Assembly (NCBI RefSeq): GCF_014692875.1
Contig: NZ_CP061171.1
Span: 2,356,001-2,420,000 of the forward strand
Reading direction: 5' to 3'
From: Pedobacter riviphilus
Lineage (GTDB): Bacteria; Bacteroidota; Bacteroidia; Sphingobacteriales; Sphingobacteriaceae
Length of the DNA stretch: 64,000 nt
The position numbers and the translations under genes were made by a program. Shown here one piece after another: positions 19,109 through 26,621 of the stretch (positions within the stretch are counted from its first letter, which is position 1; each line of letters begins with the position of its first letter). The notes beneath the pieces were generated by a model that made no database searches, was not told where the DNA came from, and saw nothing but the letters and a program-made list of their open reading frames with translations.

Positions 19109-20017
19109 TTACAGCAGGAAAGTTCTTCCCTCTACAGCCAATTCTGTATGCTCAAAAACAGATTGAGCTTCTTCTAAAAGCATTTGTAAGGTTTTATAAC
19201 GTGAAGAAAAATGGCCAATGAGTAATTTCTTTGCTCCGGTAATTTTCGCTATCTCTCCTGCCTGTAAAGCAGTTGTGTGATGTGTTTCTTTAGCTCTATC
19301 CAATAAATCGTGCATAAAGGTAGATTCATGATATAAGGTATCACAATCTTTTATGGTAGCAAAGTAACTTTCATCGAACAAGGTATCAGAACAATAGGCA
19401 TAAGAGCGTGGTGCATCTGCGGCTATGGTATAATCTTCACTGCGTAAAATCTCGCCATTGGGTAACTCTACATCAATCCCTTTTTTTAGGGCTGTATAAT
19501 AAGCCATAGGTACTTCATCAGCTTTTTCTTTTATCAGTTTGCGCTGACGTTTCTTTTGCTGGAAGATAAAGCCTGTAGTGGGAATACGGTGATTTAAAAT
19601 AATTGTTTTAACTGTTAAATCACTGTTCTCGAATATCTGTGTAGACTGATCAGCTTCGATTGGAAAAAACTCAATTGGGTACCTCAACACAGTATCAGAA
19701 TATTTAAACTGAATCTCTAAAATTTCTAATAAAGGTTTGGGGCCAAAAATCTGTATGGGTTTTAGCCTACCGTTTAAGTGCAAACTGGATAGCAATCCGA
19801 TTAAACCGAAGTAATGATCGCCATGTAAATGGCTGATAAAAATATAATCGATACGGGCTGCTTTAAGGTTGAACTTGGCTAATTGCTGTTGTGTACCCTC
19901 ACCACAATCGATCAGGTAATATTTCTCATTACAATTTAAAAGCTGTGCCGAAGGATTCCTGTTAAATACAGGAGTTGCAGAACTGCTTCCTAAAATTGTA
20001 ACTTCAAATTTCATCAT
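19109..20017 (-). CDS. rnz: ribonuclease Z (tRNase Z)
   Basis: This 302-residue metallo-beta-lactamase-fold enzyme cuts the 3' trailer of tRNA precursors. The zinc motif HLHGDHYFGL and the N-terminal LGSSSATPVFNRNPSA are those of RNase Z, with the later YHESTFMHD and IGHFSSRY motifs supplying further metal ligands. Length matches the bacterial short form. Residues near KKGIDVELPNGE agree with the family's substrate-binding part. It lies downstream of the STAS gene on the same strand but is separated from it by a terminator. Confidence 0.96.
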   Translation of the reverse strand: MMKFEVTILGSSSATPVFNRNPSAQLLNCNEKYYLIDCGEGTQQQLAKFNLKAARIDYIFISHLHGDHYFGLIGLLSSLHLNGRLKPIQIFGPKPLLEILEIQFKYSDTVLRYPIEFFPIEADQSTQIFENSDLTVKTIILNHRIPTTGFIFQQKKRQRKLIKEKADEVPMAYYTALKKGIDVELPNGEILRSEDYTIAADAPRSYAYCSDTLFDESYFATIKDCDTLYHESTFMHDLLDRAKETHHTTALQAGEIAKITGAKKLLIGHFSSRYKTLQMLLEEAQSVFEHTELAVEGRTFLL

Positions 20018-20024
20018 GATAAGA

Positions 20025-20061
20025 TATAAAAAGCCTCGTAGATTTTTAGAAACTACGAGGC
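20025..20061 (-). terminator. terminator of the STAS gene
   Basis: Read on the minus strand, GCCTCGTAG and CTACGAGGC form a perfect nine-base stem with an 11-base loop, followed by TTTTTAT. It lies between the STAS gene and rnz, so rnz needs its own promoter or read-through. Confidence 0.85.
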
Positions 20062-20084
20062 CGGAATGTTATTTAAATATTTTG

Positions 20085-20462
20085 TTATTTAGCGCCTCTA
20101 AACTCTTTTTCCAACTCATCCATAAAGATAAAATCAGTAGCTTCTTCTATGGTATTAACAAACGTAACAGATTGAAATATGTTTGATAATTCGATAATGG
20201 ATGCCAACTCATCATTAATTCCGGTTACAATAAATAACCCTCCTGCCGATTTGCAAAGCCTGTCACCAACCAATAAGCAGCTTAAATCCTGTGCATCACT
20301 GCACTCAGTAACATGACTTAAATCAACAATTATATTTTGAAATCCTTCTGCATTGAGCAAATAAAACTCTGATTTCAAACCTGGAGCATTATCGTTTGTA
20401 AACTTATGTTCTTCTAACTTTAAGGTTACATATTTATCGTGTTTATCTACTGAAAATTTCAT
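20085..20462 (-). CDS. STAS domain protein (anti-sigma factor antagonist-like)
   Basis: A 125-residue single STAS domain, with the strand IIVDLSHVTECSDAQDLSCL at the position where SpoIIAA-type antagonists carry the phosphorylated serine (usually D-S-x-G-L; here SDAQDLS). Such proteins bind an anti-sigma factor or act in partner-switching or stressosome-like modules. No anti-sigma kinase gene is beside it. The altered phosphosite suggests either different control or a purely structural role. Confidence 0.8.
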   Translation of the reverse strand: MKFSVDKHDKYVTLKLEEHKFTNDNAPGLKSEFYLLNAEGFQNIIVDLSHVTECSDAQDLSCLLVGDRLCKSAGGLFIVTGINDELASIIELSNIFQSVTFVNTIEEATDFIFMDELEKEFRGAK

Positions 20463-20505
20463 CTCTCTAATCTTTATTTTACTAATGTATAAATTTCTTT
20501 CGAAT

Positions 20506-21450
20506 TTAAAGTGTTTCTAATGCCTTTAAAACATTAGTTTCAATGCGGCTAGAAATTGCATCAGCATCAGCTTTTATAAAGGCCTCTCCTACTATTTTTT
20601 CGTAAAGTTCGATGTAACGTTCTGAAATCGAATTTACAATTTCAGGTGTCATTTCTGGAACAACCTGCCCGTCTTTTCCCTGAAAACCATTTTCAATTAA
20701 CCATTTCCTTACAAACTCTTTTGAGAGTTGTTTTTGTGGCTCACCTGCATTTTGGCGTTCCTGATATCCATCAGCATAAAAATAACGTGAAGAATCTGGG
20801 GTATGAATTTCGTCGATTAAATAGATTACGCCATCGGCTGAGCCAAATTCGTATTTCGTATCCACCAGGATCAATCCGCTTTTTGCTGCAATCTCAGTTC
20901 CACGTTGGTATAGCGCGTAAGTGTATTCTTCTAATTTTTCATAATCGGTTATAGAAACAATACCTTTTGCTAAAATATCTTCTTTTGAAATGTCTTCATC
21001 ATGCCCTACAGAGGCTTTGGTGGTTGGGGTAATAATAGGTTGAGGTAGTTTATCGTTTTCTTTCAACCCATCAGGCAAAGAAACTCCGCAAACAGAACGC
21101 TTACCGCTGCTATACTCGCGCCAGGCATGGCCGGCTAAATAACCTCTGATAACCATTTCTACTTTAAATGGCTCACAGATACGGCCAATGGTAACCATTG
21201 GATCTGGAACATCTAAAACCCAGTTAGGAACGATATCTTGAGTAGCTGCCAAAAATTTAGCCGCAATTTGGTTCAACACCTGTCCCTTAAAAGGAATAGC
21301 TTCAGGCAATACCACATCAAAAGCAGAAATACGGTCAGATACTACCATTACCATAAACTGGTTGGCTATAGTGTATACATCGCGGACTTTACCCTTGTAA
21401 AAATTACTTTGATTCGGGAAATTGAAATGAGTTTCTTTTAGTGCTTTCAT
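20506..21450 (-). CDS. purC: phosphoribosylaminoimidazolesuccinocarboxamide synthase (SAICAR synthase)
   Basis: PurC joins CAIR with aspartate in purine synthesis. The N-terminal YKGKVRDVY, the [10 protein letters not shown] block, [14 protein letters not shown] and the C-terminal SRYFYADGY match the long (about 310-residue) PurC form. The start at 21450 ([14 protein letters not shown]) is chosen; an in-frame ATG at 21516 lies in a GTCCATA tandem repeat and would add 22 unrelated residues. The phoH gene lies upstream on the same strand. Confidence 0.95.
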   Translation of the reverse strand: MKALKETHFNFPNQSNFYKGKVRDVYTIANQFMVMVVSDRISAFDVVLPEAIPFKGQVLNQIAAKFLAATQDIVPNWVLDVPDPMVTIGRICEPFKVEMVIRGYLAGHAWREYSSGKRSVCGVSLPDGLKENDKLPQPIITPTTKASVGHDEDISKEDILAKGIVSITDYEKLEEYTYALYQRGTEIAAKSGLILVDTKYEFGSADGVIYLIDEIHTPDSSRYFYADGYQERQNAGEPQKQLSKEFVRKWLIENGFQGKDGQVVPEMTPEIVNSISERYIELYEKIVGEAFIKADADAISSRIETNVLKALETL

Positions 21451-21495
21451 GAGGGCATAAAAATAGGAAAAAAGTTGGGAAGTCAGAAAGTCTTT

Positions 21496-21523
21496 AGTCC
21501 ATAGTCCATAGTCCATAGTCCAT
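21496..21523. repeat. tandem heptamer repeat AGTCCAT x4
   Basis: Four exact head-to-tail AGTCCAT units lie in the 5' region of purC, followed by a partly inverted flank (TAGACTATAGACTACC). Confidence 0.95.
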
Positions 21524-21554
21524 TTAGACTATAGACTACCGACTCAGGACTCAA

Positions 21555-22514
21555 CTATTGAATATCGCCGTAAGCTTTCAAGATATCTTTCACCAATTTA
21601 TGTCTTACAACGTCTTCACCGCTTAAGTAAATAATATCGATTCCTTTAATATCTTCTAAAATCCTTAATCCGTTAAATAATCCCGACATCTGTTTTTTAG
21701 GCAAATCGATCTGTGTAACATCTCCGGTAACGATAAATTTAGCAGTTGGCCCCATGCGGGTTAAAAACATTTTTAACTGCATATCTGTGGCATTTTGGGC
21801 TTCATCTAAAATCACGAAACAATTATCTAAGGTACGTCCGCGCATAAATGCCAAAGGTGCAATTTCTATTGTACGGTTTTCGATATAGAATTTCAATTTC
21901 TCAGCAGGGATCATATCGTCCAATGCATCGTATAGCGGGCGTAAATATGGATCGATTTTTTCCTTTAAATCGCCTGGTAAGAAACCGAGGTTCTCCCCTG
22001 CTTCAACTGCCGGTCGGGTTAAAATAATCCGTTTAATTTCTTTGTTTTTTAATGCTCTAACTGCTAGCGCTACAGCGGTATAAGTTTTTCCGGTCCCGGC
22101 TGGACCAATGGCAAATAGAATGTCGTTTTTAGCAATACTGCTCACCATTTTGCGCTGATTGGCAGTTCTTGCCTTTACCAATAAACCGTTAGTACCAAAA
22201 ACAATTACCTCGCCACCGCCTCCGGTAGGTTGTTCCGCATCTTTTTTTGCAACACCAGTCGCCTTTGCTCCCAGTATAGATTCGACATCGTTATTGGTAA
22301 GTGAGCTATATTTTTCGAGGTGTGCAATAAGCTGGTTAAACTTATCCTCAAAAGTCTTAAGTTCCTGTTCATCACCGAGAACCTTAATGTCACTACCTCT
22401 CGCTACCAGTTTCAACTTCGCGAAAGCACCTTTAATCATTTCGTAATTCTCGTTATTCGGCCCCCAAAAGTGAGCAGGATTTACGGTATCCAGAGTTAAT
22501 TTTAATTCGTTCAA
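21555..22514 (-). CDS. phoH: PhoH family ATPase
   Basis: A 319-residue PhoH-like P-loop ATPase with the Walker A GPAGTGKT (137-144), Walker B CFVILDEAQNA and the later TGDVTQIDLP motif. Its N-terminal 100 residues hold a KH/PIN-linker-like segment. The family is tied to RNA metabolism and ribosome maturation (the YbeZ branch usually sits beside the RNase YbeY, absent here). It precedes purC on the same strand, separated by the AGTCCAT repeat. Confidence 0.93.
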   Translation of the reverse strand: MNELKLTLDTVNPAHFWGPNNENYEMIKGAFAKLKLVARGSDIKVLGDEQELKTFEDKFNQLIAHLEKYSSLTNNDVESILGAKATGVAKKDAEQPTGGGGEVIVFGTNGLLVKARTANQRKMVSSIAKNDILFAIGPAGTGKTYTAVALAVRALKNKEIKRIILTRPAVEAGENLGFLPGDLKEKIDPYLRPLYDALDDMIPAEKLKFYIENRTIEIAPLAFMRGRTLDNCFVILDEAQNATDMQLKMFLTRMGPTAKFIVTGDVTQIDLPKKQMSGLFNGLRILEDIKGIDIIYLSGEDVVRHKLVKDILKAYGDIQ

Positions 22515-22617
22515 ACTGTAGTATTTTAAAAAGTTATCGGGGTATATTAATTAAAATTTGAATATTTGCAGACGCTTAGGCCTGTACACAAGAATAAGCA
22601 ATAATAATGAATTTTTA

Positions 22618-23397
22618 ATGGGGATAATTACTTTAACAACAGATTTAGGTTCAAAAGATTTTTACCAGAGTGCCCTTAAAGGTAGTCTATTGAGTCTTAT
22701 GCCTAATGTTAATTTAGTTGATATTACCCACGAGGTTCCATCATTCAATATTTCGTACGCGGCCTTTGTTCTAAAAAACGCTTATCCGTACTTTCCAAAG
22801 AACACCGTGCACTTAATTGGCATCGACTCTGTTTATAGCGAAAACACCAAATACATTGCTATAAAGCATCGTGATCACTTTTTTGTTGGGGCTGATAACG
22901 GTATTTTCTCCCTTCTTTTTGATGATATCCCTGAAGATGTGGTAGAGCTGAATATTATGCAGGATTTAAAATATCTACACTTCCCCCTGGTTGATATTTT
23001 TGTTAAAGCAGCAACGCATCTGGCTAAAGGTGGCAAACTGAAAGATATTGGTTTACCCGTATCAGAAATTGAGCAGAAGATGCTTTTACACCCTGTAATC
23101 GAACGGGATGTGATTCGTGGAAGTGTGGTATATATTGATACTTTTTGCAATGTAATTACCAATATAACCAAAGACCTTTTTACCAAAATACAGAAAAACA
23201 GGGATTTTACCTTACACTTTAGAAAAAGTGAAACCATTACCCAACTGAGCTGGCACTATAACGAAGTGCAGGAAGGTGAAAAACTTTGCCTGTTCGGCAT
23301 TAGTAACCATCTGGAAATTGCCATTAATAAAGGCAAAGCAAGTGGTTTATTAGGTTTGCACTTAGGTGATATTGTGCGGGTAGAGTTTCATCCTTAG
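22618..23397 (+). CDS. S-adenosyl-L-methionine hydrolase (adenosine-forming), DUF62 family
   Basis: The protein opens with IITLTTDLGSKDFYQSALKG, the substrate-binding start of the SAM hydroxide adenosyltransferase/chlorinase family, then has DITHEVPSFNISYAAFVLKN and a C-terminal beta-barrel domain. Non-halogenating members convert SAM and water to adenosine and methionine. The ATG at 22618 is preferred over 22558 because the extra 20 residues are unrelated to the family. It is divergent from phoH. A dispersed repeat follows its stop. Confidence 0.93.
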   Translation: MGIITLTTDLGSKDFYQSALKGSLLSLMPNVNLVDITHEVPSFNISYAAFVLKNAYPYFPKNTVHLIGIDSVYSENTKYIAIKHRDHFFVGADNGIFSLLFDDIPEDVVELNIMQDLKYLHFPLVDIFVKAATHLAKGGKLKDIGLPVSEIEQKMLLHPVIERDVIRGSVVYIDTFCNVITNITKDLFTKIQKNRDFTLHFRKSETITQLSWHYNEVQEGEKLCLFGISNHLEIAINKGKASGLLGLHLGDIVRVEFHP

Positions 23398-23438
23398 AAA
23401 GGTAAAAGATTAAAGCGAAAAAATTAAGGAGGAAAAAC

Positions 23439-23547
23439 CGTCATTTCCGCAGTGTTCCAAAGGAACTCTTTCAGAGGAGAAATCTATTGCCGAAAACTTA
23501 TTTTTAGATAGATCTCTCCGTTCCGCTTCGATTCGGCTGAAATGACG
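23439..23547. repeat. dispersed repeat with inverted ends (CGTCATTTC ... GAAATGACG)
   Basis: A 109-base block starts CGTCATTTCCGC and ends GCTGAAATGACG, with GATCTCTCCGTTCCGCTTCG inside. A diverged relative is at 52715-52831. Confidence 0.65.
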
Positions 23548-23618
23548 AATATTTTTGACGCTTTGCATTACCAATGAACCAGTAAAACAACTTCCATCCT
23601 TTTCACGTTTATATCCTC

Positions 23619-24137
23619 ATGAAGAACTATTTTTACCTGCTCCCGATTATTTTGTTGGCCTTTCAAACTTATGGGCAGCAAGATAGCGCCGCCTATGCTG
23701 CGCAACGTGTTAAGATAAATTCGTTGCTTGCAGAAAGAAGCACCAAATTTGGCCAGTATGATGAAAGTTTAAATCAGCGAACTGGGATATTTGGCTGGCA
23801 AACCAAACGTGACATTAAAAATTCCAATGAAATTCTTCGTCAGGTGGTTTTAACGGATAATAACATTTTCAAAGAACTGAAAGTATTAATGGATTATAAA
23901 GATTTGCAGAACCAGCAGAAAGTAGCCGTGGCAGACAATTCGCAACAACGTATTGAGGCTTATATGGGTACCATTAAAAAACTTCAGGACCAAAATGCGC
24001 AGCTTAAAGAAGATTTAGATAAAAAGAATAAAGGAAGTTTATCCACCTACATCATCATATTTCTGATTTTAATAATGGGGGGTGGATTTTATTTCTTTAA
24101 TAAAAAACTACAGCAATATGAGAAAAGGCGTGTTTAA
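23619..24137 (+). CDS. signal-peptide protein with coiled coil and C-terminal membrane anchor, unknown function
   Basis: The 172-residue protein has a signal peptide (YFYLLPIILLAFQTYG, cut before QQD), a helical middle, a coiled-coil-like stretch (RIEAYMGTIKKLQDQNAQLK, about 110-135) and a C-terminal hydrophobic helix (STYIIIFLILIMGGGFYFF) with a basic tail. The layout suggests a periplasmic helical protein held in the inner membrane. I know no family for it. The next small gene overlaps its 3' end by 20 bases in another frame. Confidence 0.7.
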   Translation: MKNYFYLLPIILLAFQTYGQQDSAAYAAQRVKINSLLAERSTKFGQYDESLNQRTGIFGWQTKRDIKNSNEILRQVVLTDNNIFKELKVLMDYKDLQNQQKVAVADNSQQRIEAYMGTIKKLQDQNAQLKEDLDKKNKGSLSTYIIIFLILIMGGGFYFFNKKLQQYEKRRV

Positions 24138-24264
24138 AATCCTAGCAAAGATAAACAAGGCCATTTTGCCTAGTTTGTACAAAAAAGATCCAAATAAGCT
24201 CACTACTTTTCAGAAGGCGATATTGGGTTATCGCTATTGGGTGCTAACGAATGCGTTAGATTAG
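24118..24264 (+). CDS. small basic protein, likely conserved in Bacteroidota
   Basis: A 48-residue basic protein starting MRKGVFKILAKINKAILPS and ending GYRYWVLTNALD. It starts inside the end of the preceding gene (ATG 24118), so translational coupling is likely. I recall similar short proteins ending in a W/Y-R-x-x-V-x-x-NALD pattern in other Bacteroidota, so it appears conserved, but no function is known to me. An upstream in-frame start at 24082 would only add residues from the overlap. A strong terminator follows the stop. Confidence 0.6.
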   Translation: MRKGVFKILAKINKAILPSLYKKDPNKLTTFQKAILGYRYWVLTNALD

Positions 24265-24269
24265 AATAT

Positions 24270-24306
24270 AAAGACCTTATAGGTTTTCAAAACCTATAAG
24301 GTCTTT
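24270..24306. terminator. bidirectional terminator, perfect 18-base stem
   Basis: AAAGACCTTATAGGTTTT and its exact complement flank a single C. It lies between the convergent small gene and serA and has T-rich sequence on both sides. It resembles the hairpin at 26583-26615. Confidence 0.85.
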
Positions 24307-24311
24307 ATTTA

Positions 24312-25262
24312 TTATTTCTTAAAATGCTCGATAATCAGCGTTGCCAATTCTGTACCAATACGTTCTTGTGCTTCGTTGGTTGAAGCTCCAATATGTGGTG
24401 TTAGGGAGATTTTAGGATGTGTTAAAATTTCTGCCAATGGTGTTGGTTCGTTATCGAAAACGTCTAAGCCGGCGAAAGAAACTTTGCCAGAATTTAAGGC
24501 TTCAATTAAAGCTGGTTCATCAATTGTACCACCTCGAGAACAGTTTACAATACCTACCCCGTTTTTCATCTTAGCAAACTCTTCTGCACCTAAAATCGGC
24601 TTGTCGGCAAATGGAGTGTGTAAACTAAAGAAATCACTTCCTGTAATTACTTCGTCTAATGTAACCGTTTTAATTGGAATACTTACAGATTTTCCACCTT
24701 GGAATTCTAAAGTAATTTCAGATTCTGATGGATATAAATCGTAAGCCAAAACATTCATCCCTAAGCCTAAAGCTACTTTAGCAGTAGCACGACCAATGCG
24801 GCCAAAACCAATAATACCAATGGTTTTACCACTTAATTCAGTTCCTTTAGCATACGCTTTTTTAAGGTTATTGAACTGGGTTGAACCTTCTACAGGCATT
24901 TTACGGTTAGCATCCTGTAAAAATCTGATACCTGTAAATAGGTGAGAAAATACCAATTCAGCAACTGATAATGAGGAGGCAGCGGGAGTATTTACAACTG
25001 CAATCCCTTGGCTACGTGCATACTCCACGTCGATATTATCCATACCTACGCCACCCCTACCAATTAATTTGATATTTGGAACGGCATCAATTAATTCTTT
25101 TCTCACTTTTGTTGCACTACGAACAGTAATGGCATCATAGTTTTTTAAGGCTTCGGCTAACTGATCTTGCGGAATGGTTTCTGTATCAACCTGGAAACCT
25201 GCTTTTTCTAATAATTCTTTTCCGATCGGGTCAATCCCATCGTTTGCTAATATCTTAATCAT
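24312..25262 (-). CDS. serA: D-3-phosphoglycerate dehydrogenase
   Basis: A 316-residue D-isomer-specific 2-hydroxyacid dehydrogenase with the NAD motif TIGIIGFGRIGRATAKVALG, the RGGVGMDNIDV block, NCSRGGTIDEPAL and the catalytic histidine in LTPHIGAST. It oxidises 3-phosphoglycerate, the first step of serine synthesis. It has no C-terminal ACT domain, so it is the short form and lacks the usual serine feedback site. It follows serC on the same strand, which supports the phosphoglycerate assignment over other 2-hydroxyacid dehydrogenases. Confidence 0.92.
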   Translation of the reverse strand: MIKILANDGIDPIGKELLEKAGFQVDTETIPQDQLAEALKNYDAITVRSATKVRKELIDAVPNIKLIGRGGVGMDNIDVEYARSQGIAVVNTPAASSLSVAELVFSHLFTGIRFLQDANRKMPVEGSTQFNNLKKAYAKGTELSGKTIGIIGFGRIGRATAKVALGLGMNVLAYDLYPSESEITLEFQGGKSVSIPIKTVTLDEVITGSDFFSLHTPFADKPILGAEEFAKMKNGVGIVNCSRGGTIDEPALIEALNSGKVSFAGLDVFDNEPTPLAEILTHPKISLTPHIGASTNEAQERIGTELATLIIEHFKK

Positions 25263-25330
25263 TGTATGTATGATTGCACAGATTTACTTGATTAAACAAT
25301 CGCAGTATTCATCTGTGGTTAAAATTTAAA

Positions 25331-26404
25331 TTAATTTACTTTTGCTTGTTGTTCTTCAAATGATTGCATTGCATCTATTAACGCATGAACACTTGTAATT
25401 GGCAGGGCATTATACATTGAAGCACGGAAACCACCTACACTTCTATGACCTTTAATACCCACAATACCTTGTTCTTCTGCATACTTTAGGAATGGTTTTT
25501 CCAATTCTGCATTTTCCATTACGAAACAAACATTCATTCTAGAGCGGTCTTCAATTGCACAGGTTCCTTTAAACAACGAATTACGGTCTATTTCTCTGTA
25601 AAGTGCTTCAGCTTTTTGTTTATTTTCTTTTTCAATTTCAGCAACTCCACCTTTCGATTTTAACCAGCGAAGATTTAACAAAGCAACGTATATAGAGAAA
25701 ACCGGAGGGGTATTGTACATCGAATCATTATCAATATGCGATTGATAGTTCAACATTGATGGAATTTTACGGTCAATTTTGCCTAAAACTTCATTCTTAA
25801 CAATAGCGATGGTTAAACCAGCAGGGCCAACATTTTTTTGCGCTCCGGCATAAATTAAATCAAATTTTGAAACATCGATTACGCGGCTCATAATATCAGA
25901 AGACATATCGCAAACAACTGGTACGTTTGTTTTAGGTACTTCGAAAAGCTCCGTTCCATAAATAGTATTGTTTGAAGTATAATGAAAATAAGCACTATCG
26001 GCTGGGATTTCAAAATCCTTTGGAATAAAAGTATAGTTTGCATCTTTTGAAGAAGCAACCACATTTACATTACCTATAAATTTAGCTTCTTTTAAAGCTT
26101 TGGTTGCCCATACGCCAGAATCTAAATAACTCGCTGTTTGTCCATCGCCCAATAAGTTCATCGGAACCATTGCAAACTGTAAACTTGCACCACCTTGTAA
26201 AAATAAAACGGAATAACCCGATGGCACATTTAATAATTCTTTTACCAATTTATCAGCTTCAGCAACAACTGCCTCAAATTCGGTTGTTCTGTGCGAAATT
26301 TCTAAAATTGATAATCCATCGTTAAAATCTAAAACAGCCTGAGCTGCTTGTTTAAACACTTCTTGAGGTAAAATACAAGGGCCTGCGCCAAAATTATGCT
26401 TCAT
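25331..26404 (-). CDS. serC: phosphoserine aminotransferase
   Basis: A 357-residue class V aminotransferase with the N-terminal [14 protein letters not shown], the pyridoxal-phosphate lysine in [12 protein letters not shown], and the C-terminal [18 protein letters not shown]. It makes phosphoserine from 3-phosphohydroxypyruvate, directly following SerA's reaction, and serA lies 68 bases downstream. The intervening gap carries a degenerate ACCACAGAT-type repeat rather than a terminator, so the pair may still be an operon. Confidence 0.96.
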   Translation of the reverse strand: MKHNFGAGPCILPQEVFKQAAQAVLDFNDGLSILEISHRTTEFEAVVAEADKLVKELLNVPSGYSVLFLQGGASLQFAMVPMNLLGDGQTASYLDSGVWATKALKEAKFIGNVNVVASSKDANYTFIPKDFEIPADSAYFHYTSNNTIYGTELFEVPKTNVPVVCDMSSDIMSRVIDVSKFDLIYAGAQKNVGPAGLTIAIVKNEVLGKIDRKIPSMLNYQSHIDNDSMYNTPPVFSIYVALLNLRWLKSKGGVAEIEKENKQKAEALYREIDRNSLFKGTCAIEDRSRMNVCFVMENAELEKPFLKYAEEQGIVGIKGHRSVGGFRASMYNALPITSVHALIDAMQSFEEQQAKVN

Positions 26405-26582
26405 CTTATTATATAATGTTTTATGGGCGTAAATGTAAAATTTTTAAAGCAGTTATGCCCATAAAATCGTTACTTAAAAAATTAAATTTTGTTAAAAATC
26501 TCAACAAAATTGAGCGTTTTGTTGCAGTTTTTGCAAAAGAATTCATTAATCAGAAAGACAAAAAGATAAAGACTGTTTTGTC

Positions 26583-26615
26583 AAACCTATCAGGTTTTAA
26601 AAACCTGATAGGTTT
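26583..26615. terminator. near-perfect hairpin downstream of the TonB receptor gene
   Basis: AAACCTATCAGGTTTT and its complement flank a single A (16-base arms). It lies just past the receptor gene's stop and shares its core with the 24270 hairpin; no clear T tract is seen, so termination is less certain. Confidence 0.55.
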
Positions 26616-26621
26616 AGTAGT

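Noticed and set aside
21451-21516. Longer PurC from 21516
   Set aside because: The start lies in the AGTCCAT repeat and adds unrelated residues.
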